This document shows, one piece after another, positions 11,263-21,128 of a stretch of DNA of 64,000 nt. Origin of the DNA: Ischnura elegans. Taxonomy: Eukaryota > Arthropoda > Insecta > Odonata > Coenagrionidae. Under the pieces are notes generated by a model. It was not told where the DNA came from. It saw only the letters and a list, made by a program, of their open reading frames with translations, and did no database searches. A program made the position numbers and the translations under genes. The stretch is from assembly GCF_921293095.1 (NCBI RefSeq), contig NW_025791658.1, positions 1,550,001-1,614,000 of the forward strand, given 5' to 3'. How positions within the stretch are numbered: the stretch's first letter is position 1; each line of letters opens with the position of its first letter.

Positions 11263-12708
11263 CAGGCATCCCCCGAGTTACGTAAGGGATGCGTTCCGGC
11301 AGACTCTGCGTAAGTCGAAATTTACGTAAGTCGAACCTTTGCCTTAGTGCTTCAGAGATTGCGATCGGCGCGGTGAAATTCTCTGCGGAGAAATACGCGG
11401 TAAATTCTCGATGAAGTTTCATTGAATTCACTGCGATATTCATGAACTCTACCGCGTATTCTTACATTATTAGATACAAAATCGATAAACATTAATATAG
11501 TCTGAGAGTTGCATCTCGAGCATTGCCAATCTAAATGCGTGATATTATTCCCAGAGTTGACCGATCGCGTGGATTCGGAAAAGTGCGGTATCTCAACGCT
11601 ACATTACTAAACTGAATACTTAAATTGATTCATTATGTTATACTGCGATCTAAGGGCCCAAAGAATGCGTCGTATAACTACCTATAATCATTATATCTTC
11701 TGCCTTTTATATATTACGTTGATCGATGAATCTGGTGGTTTCACTGTCACAGTTAATACACATAGGAGTGTCTAGGACGATCTAGGATTACGAGTAAATA
11801 ACTTACACAAAAATACCAGTAAATTACTATATTCTTAGATACATTCTCACGCATTTACACTCAATCTTTCACGCACGGAGACATACTTTCATTCTCTCAT
11901 ATCTCAATAAAATAACGTGAAAATATCATCATTTGAATATTTACTTCGCTGGAAACATCGAAGAGTATTTCCAAAGCACGAAGCTAATTAAAAGTGAGCT
12001 TTTATTCAGCCAACTCCGTCATTAACATGAAATGAAGTTAGTGGGGAAAAGCTATCAATGACGCAATATTCATTTACAGTTGCACACAATATGAGAGAAC
12101 GAGAAAATGCAGCTTAATAAAATTTTCCGCCAGAAACATGTAAAAAATTACGCAATTAATATCGTGTGTCAACTTTTTCTTAACTTTTTCGCAGCGCTCA
12201 TTGCCAACACTCAAAATTTCAATGCCGTTACGTGCGTACTAAACAATTCTTTTCCGCAATAAATATTTCTGCTTGAACTTCATTTCCTTTTAATTCCACA
12301 GATGGAAATGTCCAAACTTAAGGATACAATTTTTAAATAGTTGAAAGTCGGAGTTTGGGTGTGAATGCTGTATAACAAGTTGTATCGTACAGGAATGAGC
12401 GCAACCACTTCCATTGCTAGAACTGCAAATTTTCACGTTGATTGCTGACTTGGGATTTTTAAGCGATTTTTACACAGAAATTAATGAAAATTCCTTCGAG
12501 GAATGACAAAAATGGGTCAGTTTGTTACGTTTAGCTCGTAAAAGACTCGATAACTATTCGATATTTTTTCTACCATAGGTTGTACGAGCGAATATCTACT
12601 TCTTCGCGCTCGCATTCGAAAATTAACGTAATCATTTGAAATACGATTATCGCTTACGTAAGTACGGATTTACGTAAGTCGAGACATACGTAACTCGGGG
12701 GATGCCTG
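11263..12708. mobile_element. TA-flanked TIR element, CAGGCATCCCCCGAGTTACG ends
   Basis: CAGGCATCCCCCGAGTTACG at 11263 is matched by its inverted form ending CTG at 12708, both flanked by TA. The subterminal GTAAGTCGA words also occur in inverted pairs. At 1446 bp it is longer than a typical MITE, but no transposase frame is visible. Ends and target fit the pogo/Tigger group. It sits between the two related Penelope remnants. Confidence 0.85.
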
Positions 12709-12844
12709 TACCGTGAAAAAACCTGGAAAAAGCCGTGAGTTTCATTCTAAAAGCCTTAAAATCTCCCAATCTTGATTTTACGATCGTAGAACTAGGATTG
12801 TTAGATTAAAAGAAAAATTGATATTTAGATCATATTTCAAGGTC

Positions 12845-13133
12845 AGTAACGCGCAGACATGGCCGAGGGTTTATCTGCACACGTATATTTGAGGCGCAAT
12901 TATTAGTCCATGTGCCATGATGACACATTTACCTGTAGCAAAGCCGGAAGACTGGTAACCACAGTGTTCATGAACACTTGCAAAAATTCAGACTCTTCTT
13001 AACTTCTCTGGCATCCTGGTCCCTCCATTTTCCCGCTCACAACCTTTAGCCGGAGCTGATATGTGACATCAGAAGAGAGAGCACTTTCATTGCTGCGTTT
13101 GCATTCATGGCGTTGTCGCGTTTGCTAAATTTG
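12845..13133 (-). repeat. internally deleted second Penelope remnant
   Basis: The segment repeats 10220-10405 (GTTTATCTGCACACGTA, CAAAGCCGGAAGACTGGTAA, CTCTGGCATCCTGGTCCCTC). After ACAACCTTT it jumps to a match of 11040-11090 (the GAGAGCACTTTCATTGCT region). About 630 bp present in the first copy are therefore missing, including the whole GIY-YIG domain. Confidence 0.7.
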
Positions 13134-13135
13134 TA

Positions 13136-13875
13136 CAGTGGAACCTTGTTAAAGCGAGTACTGGCTATTGCGAGACCTCCGCCATTACGAGAGATAGCCA
13201 ATGCACCGTCAATTGACCCTATAATAAGCATGTTTAAAAAATTCGTTTTTACGAGGCCTTTTTGGTTTTGGCAATTTCCATAGCGAGTGTTTTGCCGGAG
13301 AGATCGCCGGAAAACCTTCACCAAGAGTCCCTTATCTCTGTAATTTCTTGCGATCTGTTAGAAATGAAGTTAACATGGAGTGCTCAGTCTCAAATTCATG
13401 TAGTAAACTGTCATTCGATATAAATAAGTAGTTCATTTTGGTGAAAATATTGCGGCATTAACATTCGCGAATGCTTGATCTTCTTACGTTCCTCGGGCGG
13501 CAGAAAGCAGACGGCAGCATACCCGCACGTCCGAGAGTTGCGTGAATAGAAAGCATTTCATGGCAGACACCATGACCAAAAAACAATGCTTTGCATGATT
13601 TTTATTCAGTGCGGCGCTTATAAATTGTTTGAATAGTTATTCGTTGTTTGAGTAAGGAATTTTAGTGATGCAAAAAAAACATCACCTTTCGTCTGGATTT
13701 ATACTTACGTTTATCGGATATAAGTTTATCTGTCGCTGCACCACTCCTGTTCCTCTGTAACTGTTCGCAACAGGTATATTGACTGTTATTTGCTCCACCC
13801 CTGGTAAAGCGACAATTCGCTATAGCGAGTGCTTATTGGAGCACCGTGGGGTCTCGTTTTATCAAGGTTGTACTG
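13136..13875. mobile_element. pogo/Tigger-like TIR element, 740 bp
   Basis: The left end CAGTGGAACCTTGTTAAAGC and the inverted right end (CAGTACAACCTTGATAAAAC in reverse complement) are imperfect TIRs. TA precedes the left end; the right TA is lost. The right third matches 1-290. No transposase frame. The element abuts the Penelope remnant with no spacer. Confidence 0.75.
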
Positions 13876-15084
13876 TTGTTAACATGCGGCCTATGATTGC
13901 TACGTGATCAATATTTCTCCCTAAAATGGTTCATCTACAAACCGTGAATTTGAAGACATTTAGACCGTGACAACCTGGAAAAAAACTGAGAATTTTATAA
14001 TTTAGCTGGGGTGGCTTAAGTTCTAACAACACGAATCTCAAAAAAAAAAAGAAACTTTTCAGGAGAGCTAAAAAAATGATATATATTTTTTTAATTGCAT
14101 ATAATTTTAATTTAAATTTAAAACAAAAAATACATAAAACTGAAAAAGAAGAATACGTTTCCAAACAAAGAGTTGTTTTTTTGCTTGAATTTTATCGTTT
14201 ATTAACAGTATTAGCAGTATTAACTCAGAGCGGCCAAATTTGGAGATACGTGTTGTTAGAACTAAGCCTTCGATGTATGTATTCATCAGCACGAACCTCA
14301 GTAAATGTGGTCTCGAAAGTGACTTTTGATTGTCTTGTGCAAACACAATAGGGTGTACCCAAAACCTCCTTTAACGGACATTTTTCTTCCATTTTTTCTA
14401 GCGTGGTCCACAGCGATCGCTTGGATTGCATTTGGCAGTGTGTTGTTCTTCTACCTTGGCAAGTTGCACATGCTGATATTGTGTCGGACATGGACAGATT
14501 TCGTCTGCACCTTTGTGAACAGCGGCGACCACTTTCGGAGCCATGCACACATAGTACAGAACGTGGACCGAATGTGGCGATGGCATAAAAGAGCATGCAC
14601 TCATCCTAGTGACTACCCTTGACAACTTCAGACATGATTTACGCGTTTTTGACTGAAAACATCTTCATTTCACGTAATTTATCGTATGCATAGAGTGTAG
14701 AATGAGGCTGTGTGTTGCGGGTTGTCTACCCAATTCAACCGCTTTCGGGGACACGATCAAAGGTCATTTTCTCGATAATTAAAAGGAATAGAGCTGACGC
14801 ATTTGGTCTAAAATATCATGGGAAGACCAATGTTATACACCATTGGAAGAAGTGAGCGCTCGATAGAACCAAATTGAAATTATTTACATTTTCAGCGTTT
14901 TTCGTTAAAAATTTCGAAATTTCAAGACAAAATGGCGAACAGAAGATATTTACTGATTTTGGAAAAAAAATCAAATCTCTTATTCCCACCAGGGTGTGTA
15001 ACTTTTGCAGGGTATTACGATTCGCTCCTAAAAAAGTGGCGAAATGAGGCACCCTAGTATCCGTCCATGTGAAACAGGCCTAAG
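13876..15084. other. unassigned region with overlapping open frames at 14225-14625
   Basis: The minus frame 14596-14225 (123 aa) is open, but so are three other frames over the same bases. None shows a motif I recognise, so I do not call a gene. The remainder is AT-rich. A CCGTGACAACCTGGAAAA block at about 13965 resembles 12712-12735 and may mark an unnamed repeat. Confidence 0.35.
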
Positions 15085-15640
15085 GGTCCACCGTCAGACC
15101 CCATTCAATGCTTGGAAGAGTGCATTCCAGAAACCAGCCAATCACAGTACAGCGGCAAGGAAGTAGAGCTGAACGAGCTCAGTGAAAATGCTGATATTGG
15201 CACTCAGAGACCTAAAGATGCGTGGAGGAATCCCGAAAAAACTGTCGTCAAAATCTGAAAACAATGCGGTGGAAAACAGGATGATGGAGATATCTTTGAA
15301 ATGCTATTATTCTTGCCATGGTAATCCTCAAATTGAGGCAATTAAGAATGAAAGTATCGTTTACCTTGAAATCCAGGAAGTAAATATCAATCCAGAGAGA
15401 AGTTCAGATTATTTTAATCAAATCCGATGGCAACTCATTATGGATTTCAAAAGAGGAGTGCTGTATTATATGTATTTTTAATTTGGAGCCTTACCTGCTT
15501 TTATTTCAGGAAAAAGGAAAGAGATGTGACACTTTAGTGAATGCCACACTGTGCAAGGTTTAAAGTCATTTCAAGTCAATCATTATCTTTCATAAATATT
15601 GAAATTGGAGCACAATATTAAATAAATGCTTTTATTTTCA
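15085..15640 (+). pseudogene. candidate terminal exon, decayed, possible BESS-like tail
   Basis: After CCTAAG, frame 15085-15255 is open (57 codons: GPPSDPIQCLEECIPETSQS, later GKEVELNELSENADIGTQR) and acidic like the exon at 9095. It ends at TGA 15256. Beyond this, shifted frames give QDDGDIFEMLLFLP and AMVILKLRQLRMKVSFTLK, loosely like a BESS motif (acidic start, LLxLP, hydrophobic heptads). AATAAA with a T-rich stretch lies near 15620. Phase agrees with the donor at 9323. Decayed or misread; low certainty. Confidence 0.3.
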
Positions 15641-15731
15641 TAAAATAATGTTTTTTCATTGACTACCAACTCCATGAGACTTACTCTTTGACGGTTAGAA
15701 GCTCTGCAAGGAACTAAGGAAATTCAAATTA

Positions 15732-15988
15732 CAGTAAAACACCTATGTAGTGTTGAACCTCATTACATCATAAACCTCCATACTTCATACCACCCCAATG
15801 GTCCCGTCAGATTTACATGTAAATTTATAGGCAAACATCTTTTAGCGAAACTCTCTATCTCGTAAAACCTCCACTTATCATACCAAGGAGACACCCCCGA
15901 GACAGCCTAACTACCTCCGCAAATCGTACCGAGACAAATAGATACCATTTACGCAGCCGCAATTACATATATTGAATGAAATTATCAG
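15732..15988 (+). repeat. partial family A element (left third)
   Basis: It starts CAGTAAAACACCTATGTAGT and follows the left third of the 16197-16895 copy through the ACCTCCGCAAATCGTACCGA block. It breaks off near CAGCAATA, exactly where the transposase-like coding fragment begins. Confidence 0.7.
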
Positions 15989-15989
15989 C

Positions 15990-17207
15990 AATATGTACCT
16001 ATTACCATTTTGGTGTACAAGATGGAATTTTATTTGCTTTAAGGCATTTAACTAAGAATAGTGTGCCAAGTGTAGTAGAAATTCTGGTCAATGTAGATGG
16101 ACTTCCCGTGTGTAAAAGTTCTCTAAGTCAGTTCTGGCCAATATTGGGGACATGTGCAAATATTAACTCATGTCAACCGTTCCTAATGGGCTGTCACAGT
16201 AAAACCTCTTATGTAGTGATGAACCTCTTTACATTATAAACCTCCATACTTCATACCACCCCTATGGTCCCGTCAGATTTACATGTAAATTTATTGGCAA
16301 ACCTCTTTGTAGTGAACCTCTTTATCTCATAAAAACTCCACTTATCATACCAAGGAGACACCCACGAGACAGCCTAACTACCTCCACAAATCGTACCAAG
16401 ACAACTAGAGACCATTAATGCAGCCGCAATTATGTACATGGAATGACATTTTCAGCAATAAATATTTCAAGCTTATTTTTTTTCTTTTACACCTTTAATA
16501 TGCTGTAATTTTCATATTTATCATTAGTTATGGCCATTTTTTTTCATATGAGAGCATACCTAACATTAAATAAGAAAAAAAGATATCCAACCATCATAAT
16601 CATTTAAAGTGACTGTTGAATTAATAGAGATCACATCGTTTTCTCTCGAATCATGGCAAAAATCATGCAATAGCGCTCGCTTTGTGATATCATTTAATAA
16701 TGAATACATGTTCACTAATGCATTTATGTTCATTTAAACACATTAATCTAATGGTTTACAAGACAGCAGTGCCTTTCATTTCCAAAGGATATGAAAAAAT
16801 GGTGCCTATCGCTAAAACCTCTCTATAGTGAACCTCCATACATCAAAATGCCCAAATTTTGGTCCCCTCATTCACGGTGTAAAGAGGTTTTACTCTAATA
16901 TAATGTACTCATCGTCATCACTGGTCAACAATCCTAACATTGGCTTGATGTGGCTCTCCACTCAATAATCCTATCAGCCAATATTTACTAACGTTGGGGA
17001 CATGTGCCAATATTAACTCATGTCAACTGTCCTTAATTGGCTTTTACTATGTACCATTGCAGAGGGAAACCAGATAGCTGCAACATTTTCTTGCGACCAT
17101 TCCCTAACAAAGTTAAACAGTTGATAACAAATGGATTCCTATTTGGCTCCAAGAAAGTGGTTGTTAGTGTAGTGGTTTTCATTTGCGATGCCCCAGCCCA
17201 TGCTTGA
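15990..17207 (+). pseudogene. transposase-like gene fragment (DGLPxxKSS...CDAPA family), duplicated and interrupted
   Basis: The frame at 15990-16196 reads YYHFGVQDGILFAL, VVEILVNVDGLPVCKSS, SQFWPILGTCANINSCQPFL. At 17049-17207 another frame gives GKPDSCNIFLRPFPNKVKQL, then a valine-rich strand and FICDAPAHA. The series IDGLP-KSS-QFWPIL, PFLIG-G-KP-NxFL, ICDAPARA is that of a family annotated as transposase domain-containing protein in many invertebrate genomes, probably CACTA/tnp2-related (inference). The TLGTCANINSCQ block occurs twice (16145-16190, 16995-17040), and a family A MITE (16197-16895) lies between them. Frames do not connect, so it is dead. It has the same orientation as the DUF4806 gene downstream. 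Confidence 0.65.
16197..16895 (+). mobile_element. TIR family A element, inside the transposase-like fragment
   Basis: Left end CAGTAAAACCTCTTATGTAG; right end is GAGGTTTTACTC, with the last base changed from the usual CTG. It is full length and disrupts the coding fragment right after CQPFLMGC. Confidence 0.8.
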
Positions 17208-17809
17208 ATGACAAGAATTAAGTCGACTGGGAAATGAACAAACTCCAATGGCCGTAAGAGGGGACCTCGTCGCAGGTATAAACAAAACACTGCGTTGGTA
17301 TGCTGGAAAGGGAAGATTTGCAGCAGTGACCAACCCCAGCCTGTCAACCAGAAACCCTTCACTAACACACGTTCAACAGTGAAGAAACCTTCGCGAGGGT
17401 TTTGGGGGGCCTCGCTAAGGTTGCTTAAGTTAAGGAAACACACACAATCAATCACACACACAACACTTACTCCGTGGGTTAAACTGCGGGAGAATTTGCT
17501 CGAAAACGAGCGATGGAAGTGCCACCTGGACGGGAGAAGCGTGCCGATTTCGGAATCCAAGATTCCCTTCTCAACGCAACTGAGGATTTGAGCTTCACTT
17601 CAACAAGGTTGAATGATGTAAAAACAATAGACATTGCTGAAATATATAGCTAGAGAGGGAGGGGGATGGTTGTGGGGTTTTAGGGTGGTGGAGGAGAGGG
17701 GGGGGTTTGAGGGCTGATGAAGACCATCATTTGGATGGAGAAAGAATTATTTTGGAGGAAGTGCCAGGCCTAAAAGAGGTTGAGCACTTTCCTTTTGTAT
17801 AGGGTGGTT
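17208..17809. other. unassigned sequence
   Basis: A minus-strand frame (17560-17033) is open for 175 codons, but its lower part overlaps the plus-strand transposase-like fragment and it has no recognisable motif. The stretch 17640-17720 is G-rich. Confidence 0.35.
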
Positions 17810-18805
17810 TCCCATTATTTTATTGTTGCCTAAATCGAAAGATTATTACTCCTGGAGTACGTATTTCACGCTCTTAGATTTTTAAATGACAATACATATC
17901 TATTTTTTCGATTGAATGAAAAGTGAAAATTTTCAAATGCTCGAAAATGCAATGGCTAAGTATGAATGCTGGGAAAACCCCGGGTGACGTTATTCTGGTT
18001 CCCGCTGTCGCCATGTGAGGTGACCTTGGGGAAAGGGTATGTGCTTTGCTGCAAAGCAGTCTGCTAGCAGTTAGCAGAGTACCCTGCTAGCAGGTAGTGC
18101 TGGGCTTAAATAAGGATTATTAATGCCCTATCAAACGAAGGAAACTTTCCGACCATAGGTAGTTTTAATAGTTGTTTATTAAGAAGTGTTTCCCTGTGCT
18201 CTGTGCCTCATGCATGCATTGGTAATCTCAGACAATGCAAAACTCCTATCTACTCGTATAGAAACTAGGTCCCTGTGACGTCACGTGGAGTGGCATCGCA
18301 TGGGGACCTATCTGGCCGTTTTCAAATGGTCATTCTGGTTCCCGCTGTCACAGTGTGAGGTGACCTTTGGGCGAGTCTTTGAGCGCTGCTACGATCCTGG
18401 CTGCTAGCAGGTAGCAGAGTACCCTGCTAGCAGGTAGCACTTGGATTATTAATGGATTATTAATACCTTGTCAAACAAAGGAAACTTTCCGACCATAGCC
18501 AGTTTTAATAGGTGATTATTAAGACATGTTTCCCTGAGCTCTGTGCCTCATGCATACATTGGTAATCTCAGATGATGTAAAACTCCCTTCTACTCCTATA
18601 GAAACTAGGTCCCTTTGACGTCACAATGAGTGGCATCACATGGGCGCCAATCTTGCCTTTTTCAAATAAGGTTAAAATTCACCATTGCCATTCGTCTAAA
18701 TCGGTATTTCTAAAACGAAATAATTTTATATTATGAATACACTAATGGTGGGTAACGAATCGCAATCAATGCATTTCATTTTCATTGATGATGGAAACTA
18801 CCCTA
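17810..18805 (+). repeat. TIR family B, copy 2, with 340-bp internal tandem duplication
   Basis: Ends are AGGGTGGTTTCC and GGAAACTACCCTA. The interior carries the CTCCTGGAGTACGTATTTCA block. A segment beginning ATTCTGGTTCCCGCTGTC is present twice in tandem (about 17991-18330 and 18331-18665), each with the CTGCTAGCAGGTAG core, which explains its extra length compared with copy 3 (651 bp). Confidence 0.7.
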
Positions 18806-19340
18806 TTGCCTTTGGGGTATGGCATTTTTTACGTTGCAGTTCTTTTAAATGCGAAGGAAGTGAATCTAATGTCATCATTCGGTAAGGTCGTTTTTAGGCA
18901 AAAGCTGAAAAGGGGTGCTTTAAAGTAGGTGGTTGAATTGCAGCATGATGTAGAAGGCAATGGAACCTGGGGGTGTAGAGGGGGGGAAGGGTGGTGGGGG
19001 GTTAGGACACTATGTTCTGCTGAGGCGCAATGTGTACACAAAGGGAAGAATGAAAAGAGGAAGAAAGTCCGGCAGATAGCAAAGAGAGTTTGTTTTTCTA
19101 GGGTTAGTGTTTGAACATTAACTCTGTGTAGCCTTAAGTACCTAAAGAGTATAGAATGTGCGCAGTGTACCTATCAAATTTCAGCGTAATAATATATTTC
19201 TTGTAGATTTACTGTTTGTGTCGCATTTTGTCTTGAGTTTTTGAATGGTGTTATTTGTGTGTGTGTATATGTATATATATATATAACATAAAAATATCCC
19301 AGGTGGGCAGAATCACAGGACACAAAAAAAGATAAAAAAC
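18806..19340. other. unassigned sequence with TA/GT microsatellite
   Basis: No gene recognised. A TGTGTGTGTA/TATATATA run is at about 19255-19285. Confidence 0.4.
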
Positions 19341-19461
19341 ACTCACAGTACTAAATTTTTGGTGGCACATTGCCACCTTCCTCAGAGTTAGGTAGGAGGC
19401 AGTCTCCTACCTAACTCTGAGGAAGGTGGTTATGTGCCACCAAAAATTTAGTACTGTGAGT
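19341..19461. repeat. large near-perfect hairpin, 58-bp arms
   Basis: Arm 19341-19398 (ACTCACAGTACTAAATTTTT..) pairs with 19404-19461 around a 5-nt loop, with only about two mismatches (ATTGCC versus ATAACC). The arm carries CTCTGAGGAAGGTGG and GTGCCACCAAAAATTTAG words, of the kind found at Penelope-like termini (inference). It may be a fold-back end or a small-RNA source. Confidence 0.8.
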
Positions 19462-20649
19462 ATCCCCCGCCGAAAAAAATACTGGAGATAAGATTAGCCT
19501 GGATAGCTTGGTGGTCTGAGCAGCATTCATTCCATCTCCGAGCCACAATGTGTCATCGTCCTGTATTTATGTTTCTGTCTCTTTGTTTCAATCTCTATCT
19601 GTTATTATGATTGTATATTTGCCTGTGGCGCATTGTGTGAATGTGAATTTGAAATATATATTGTGACGAACGGGTTTTGCGTCCGTTATAAAATAGAGCA
19701 AGAAACACCTCAGAGCGGGGGCGACGTGAAAAAACAAGTAATTTTGGGAATGCGAAACATACGGGATAATTGGAAGGGGAGGTTGAGGGTAAAAGACCAC
19801 ACGTATTCCTGGGTTGGGAACCCAAGAAATGCATTTATTCACAAAGATCGCAATAATTAAATTTAACATACAAAAACATGGGGAGTAGCACTTGAAAAAA
19901 TGTTAGTAGGGCCGGATTGTCAAGGATCAAATACAAAATACAACGAAACCAAAAATCAACTTGATAACATAAAAGTAAACTTGAAATGAACTGCATTTAC
20001 CTAAATCTTTTCGCAGGGTTTAAAAGTCCACTGCTGCACATTTGAGATTCAAGATTCACTAATTGTTCTAGCGCTTTCTTGTAATGGGAAAAAAGGGGGG
20101 GTAGGAGGGAAAAACGTTCTTGACGCTGCTTCGACTGGGGAGAGTGGTGAGGGCACGGTTGATTACTGCACCTTATTCGGGAACACGTTGTGGTGACGAG
20201 GCCGAGTAGACTTCTCATGGGCTCGTGATGGTTCCTCGTTGCATTTTCCAAGCCGTTGACTGGGGAGTTGCCAAGGTGCTTTCTCTCTCTCCGGTGTCCT
20301 TTGGCTCAAATGCTCCACCGACTCTCTCCGATGTTGGTGGCTCGATCAATGCTCGACCGACTCTCTCCGATGTTGAGTGGTTCAATGAAAGACTGCCTCC
20401 AGGCACCTCGTGAGAGGGGAAGGGAGGGGAGGGCAGTGGTTTCACTAGCGCGCTCTGTCGGTTCGTGATTCACTTTCTTTGCGCGGTATTAAAAAAAAAT
20501 GCTATTCACACGCATACATGAAATAAATTAAATTTATACCAAAAACACTCAAATAGTAAAAAAAAGGAAAGGGTAGGAATTGGGACAAGTGCTACTCATA
20601 ATCAGATAATTAGCGCTGCCGTTACAATATGTATACTACTTCATTCATT
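19462..20649. other. unassigned sequence
   Basis: No gene recognised. 20310-20400 contains a 40-bp direct repeat (GACTCTCTCCGATGTTG twice). Open frames occur on both strands over 19590-19870 and 20215-20470 without motif support. Confidence 0.35.
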
Positions 20650-20800
20650 CACGAGGCACAGTAAACATACAAATAAAGTGAGAGATAAGGAAAGAAAGGG
20701 ATAGGAACATATAATGGAAAAAGTACGAGGACAACAGTGCTGTGGTAGATGGAAAAAAGCCAGAAATCAGAGGGTAAAAATGCGGCCTGACTGGGCCGAA
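20650..20800 (-). repeat. inverted, truncated SINE copy
   Basis: Read on the minus strand it is the body and tail of the SINE at 20848-21040: GACTGGG/CCCAGTC, GCGGCC, TTTCTGGCTTTTTTCCATCT, CTCGTACTTTTTCCATTATA. It lacks the tRNA-like head beyond the T arm. With the plus copy it forms a long head-to-head inverted repeat of about 100-150 bp arms. Confidence 0.75.
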
Positions 20801-20847
20801 GCAAAGGGAGTTTCCTGTGTATAAACCCCCGCCGAAATCATGGTAAA

Positions 20848-21040
20848 TTTAAGCGTCCTGGTAGCGCAACTGGTAGAGCACCTGGCCGGCAACCAGGAGG
20901 TTCTGGGTTTGAGTCCCAGTCAGGCCGCATTTTTACCTTCTGATTTCTGGCTTTTTTCCATCTACCACAGCACCGTTGTCCTCGTCCTTTTTCCATTATA
21001 TCTTCCTATCCCTATCTTTCCTTACCTGTGAATTTATTTG
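20848..21040 (+). mobile_element. tRNA-derived SINE, tRNA-Ala(GGC)-like head
   Basis: The head has an A box (TAGCGCAACTGGTAGAGC), an anticodon-like stem CCTGG/CCAGG with loop CCGGCAA (GGC at the anticodon place, C instead of T33), and a B box (GGTTCTGGGTTTGAGTCCC). The 5' GCGTCCT pairs with AGGCCGC except one base, but two extra bases before the 3' strand break a true tRNA fold. It is followed by a unique body and an AT-rich tail, so it is a SINE and not a tRNA gene. Confidence 0.7.
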
Positions 21041-21128
21041 TATATTTCTGTATGTATATATTTTTAAAAGAAGTTAAATGAGAAATTGGTACAGAACAGT
21101 TTTTAAATGTGCTTATTTCTGGCAACAG

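Noticed and set aside
14225..14625. Minus-strand 123-aa protein
   Set aside because: Several frames on both strands are open over the same bases and no motif is recognisable; probably a composition effect.
17033..17560. Minus-strand 175-aa protein
   Set aside because: Its lower part lies opposite a recognisable plus-strand transposase-like fragment and it has no family signature.
20856..20930. Functional tRNA-Ala(GGC) gene
   Set aside because: Two extra bases before the 3' acceptor strand, C at position 33, an acceptor mismatch, and a SINE body directly downstream with an inverted second copy.
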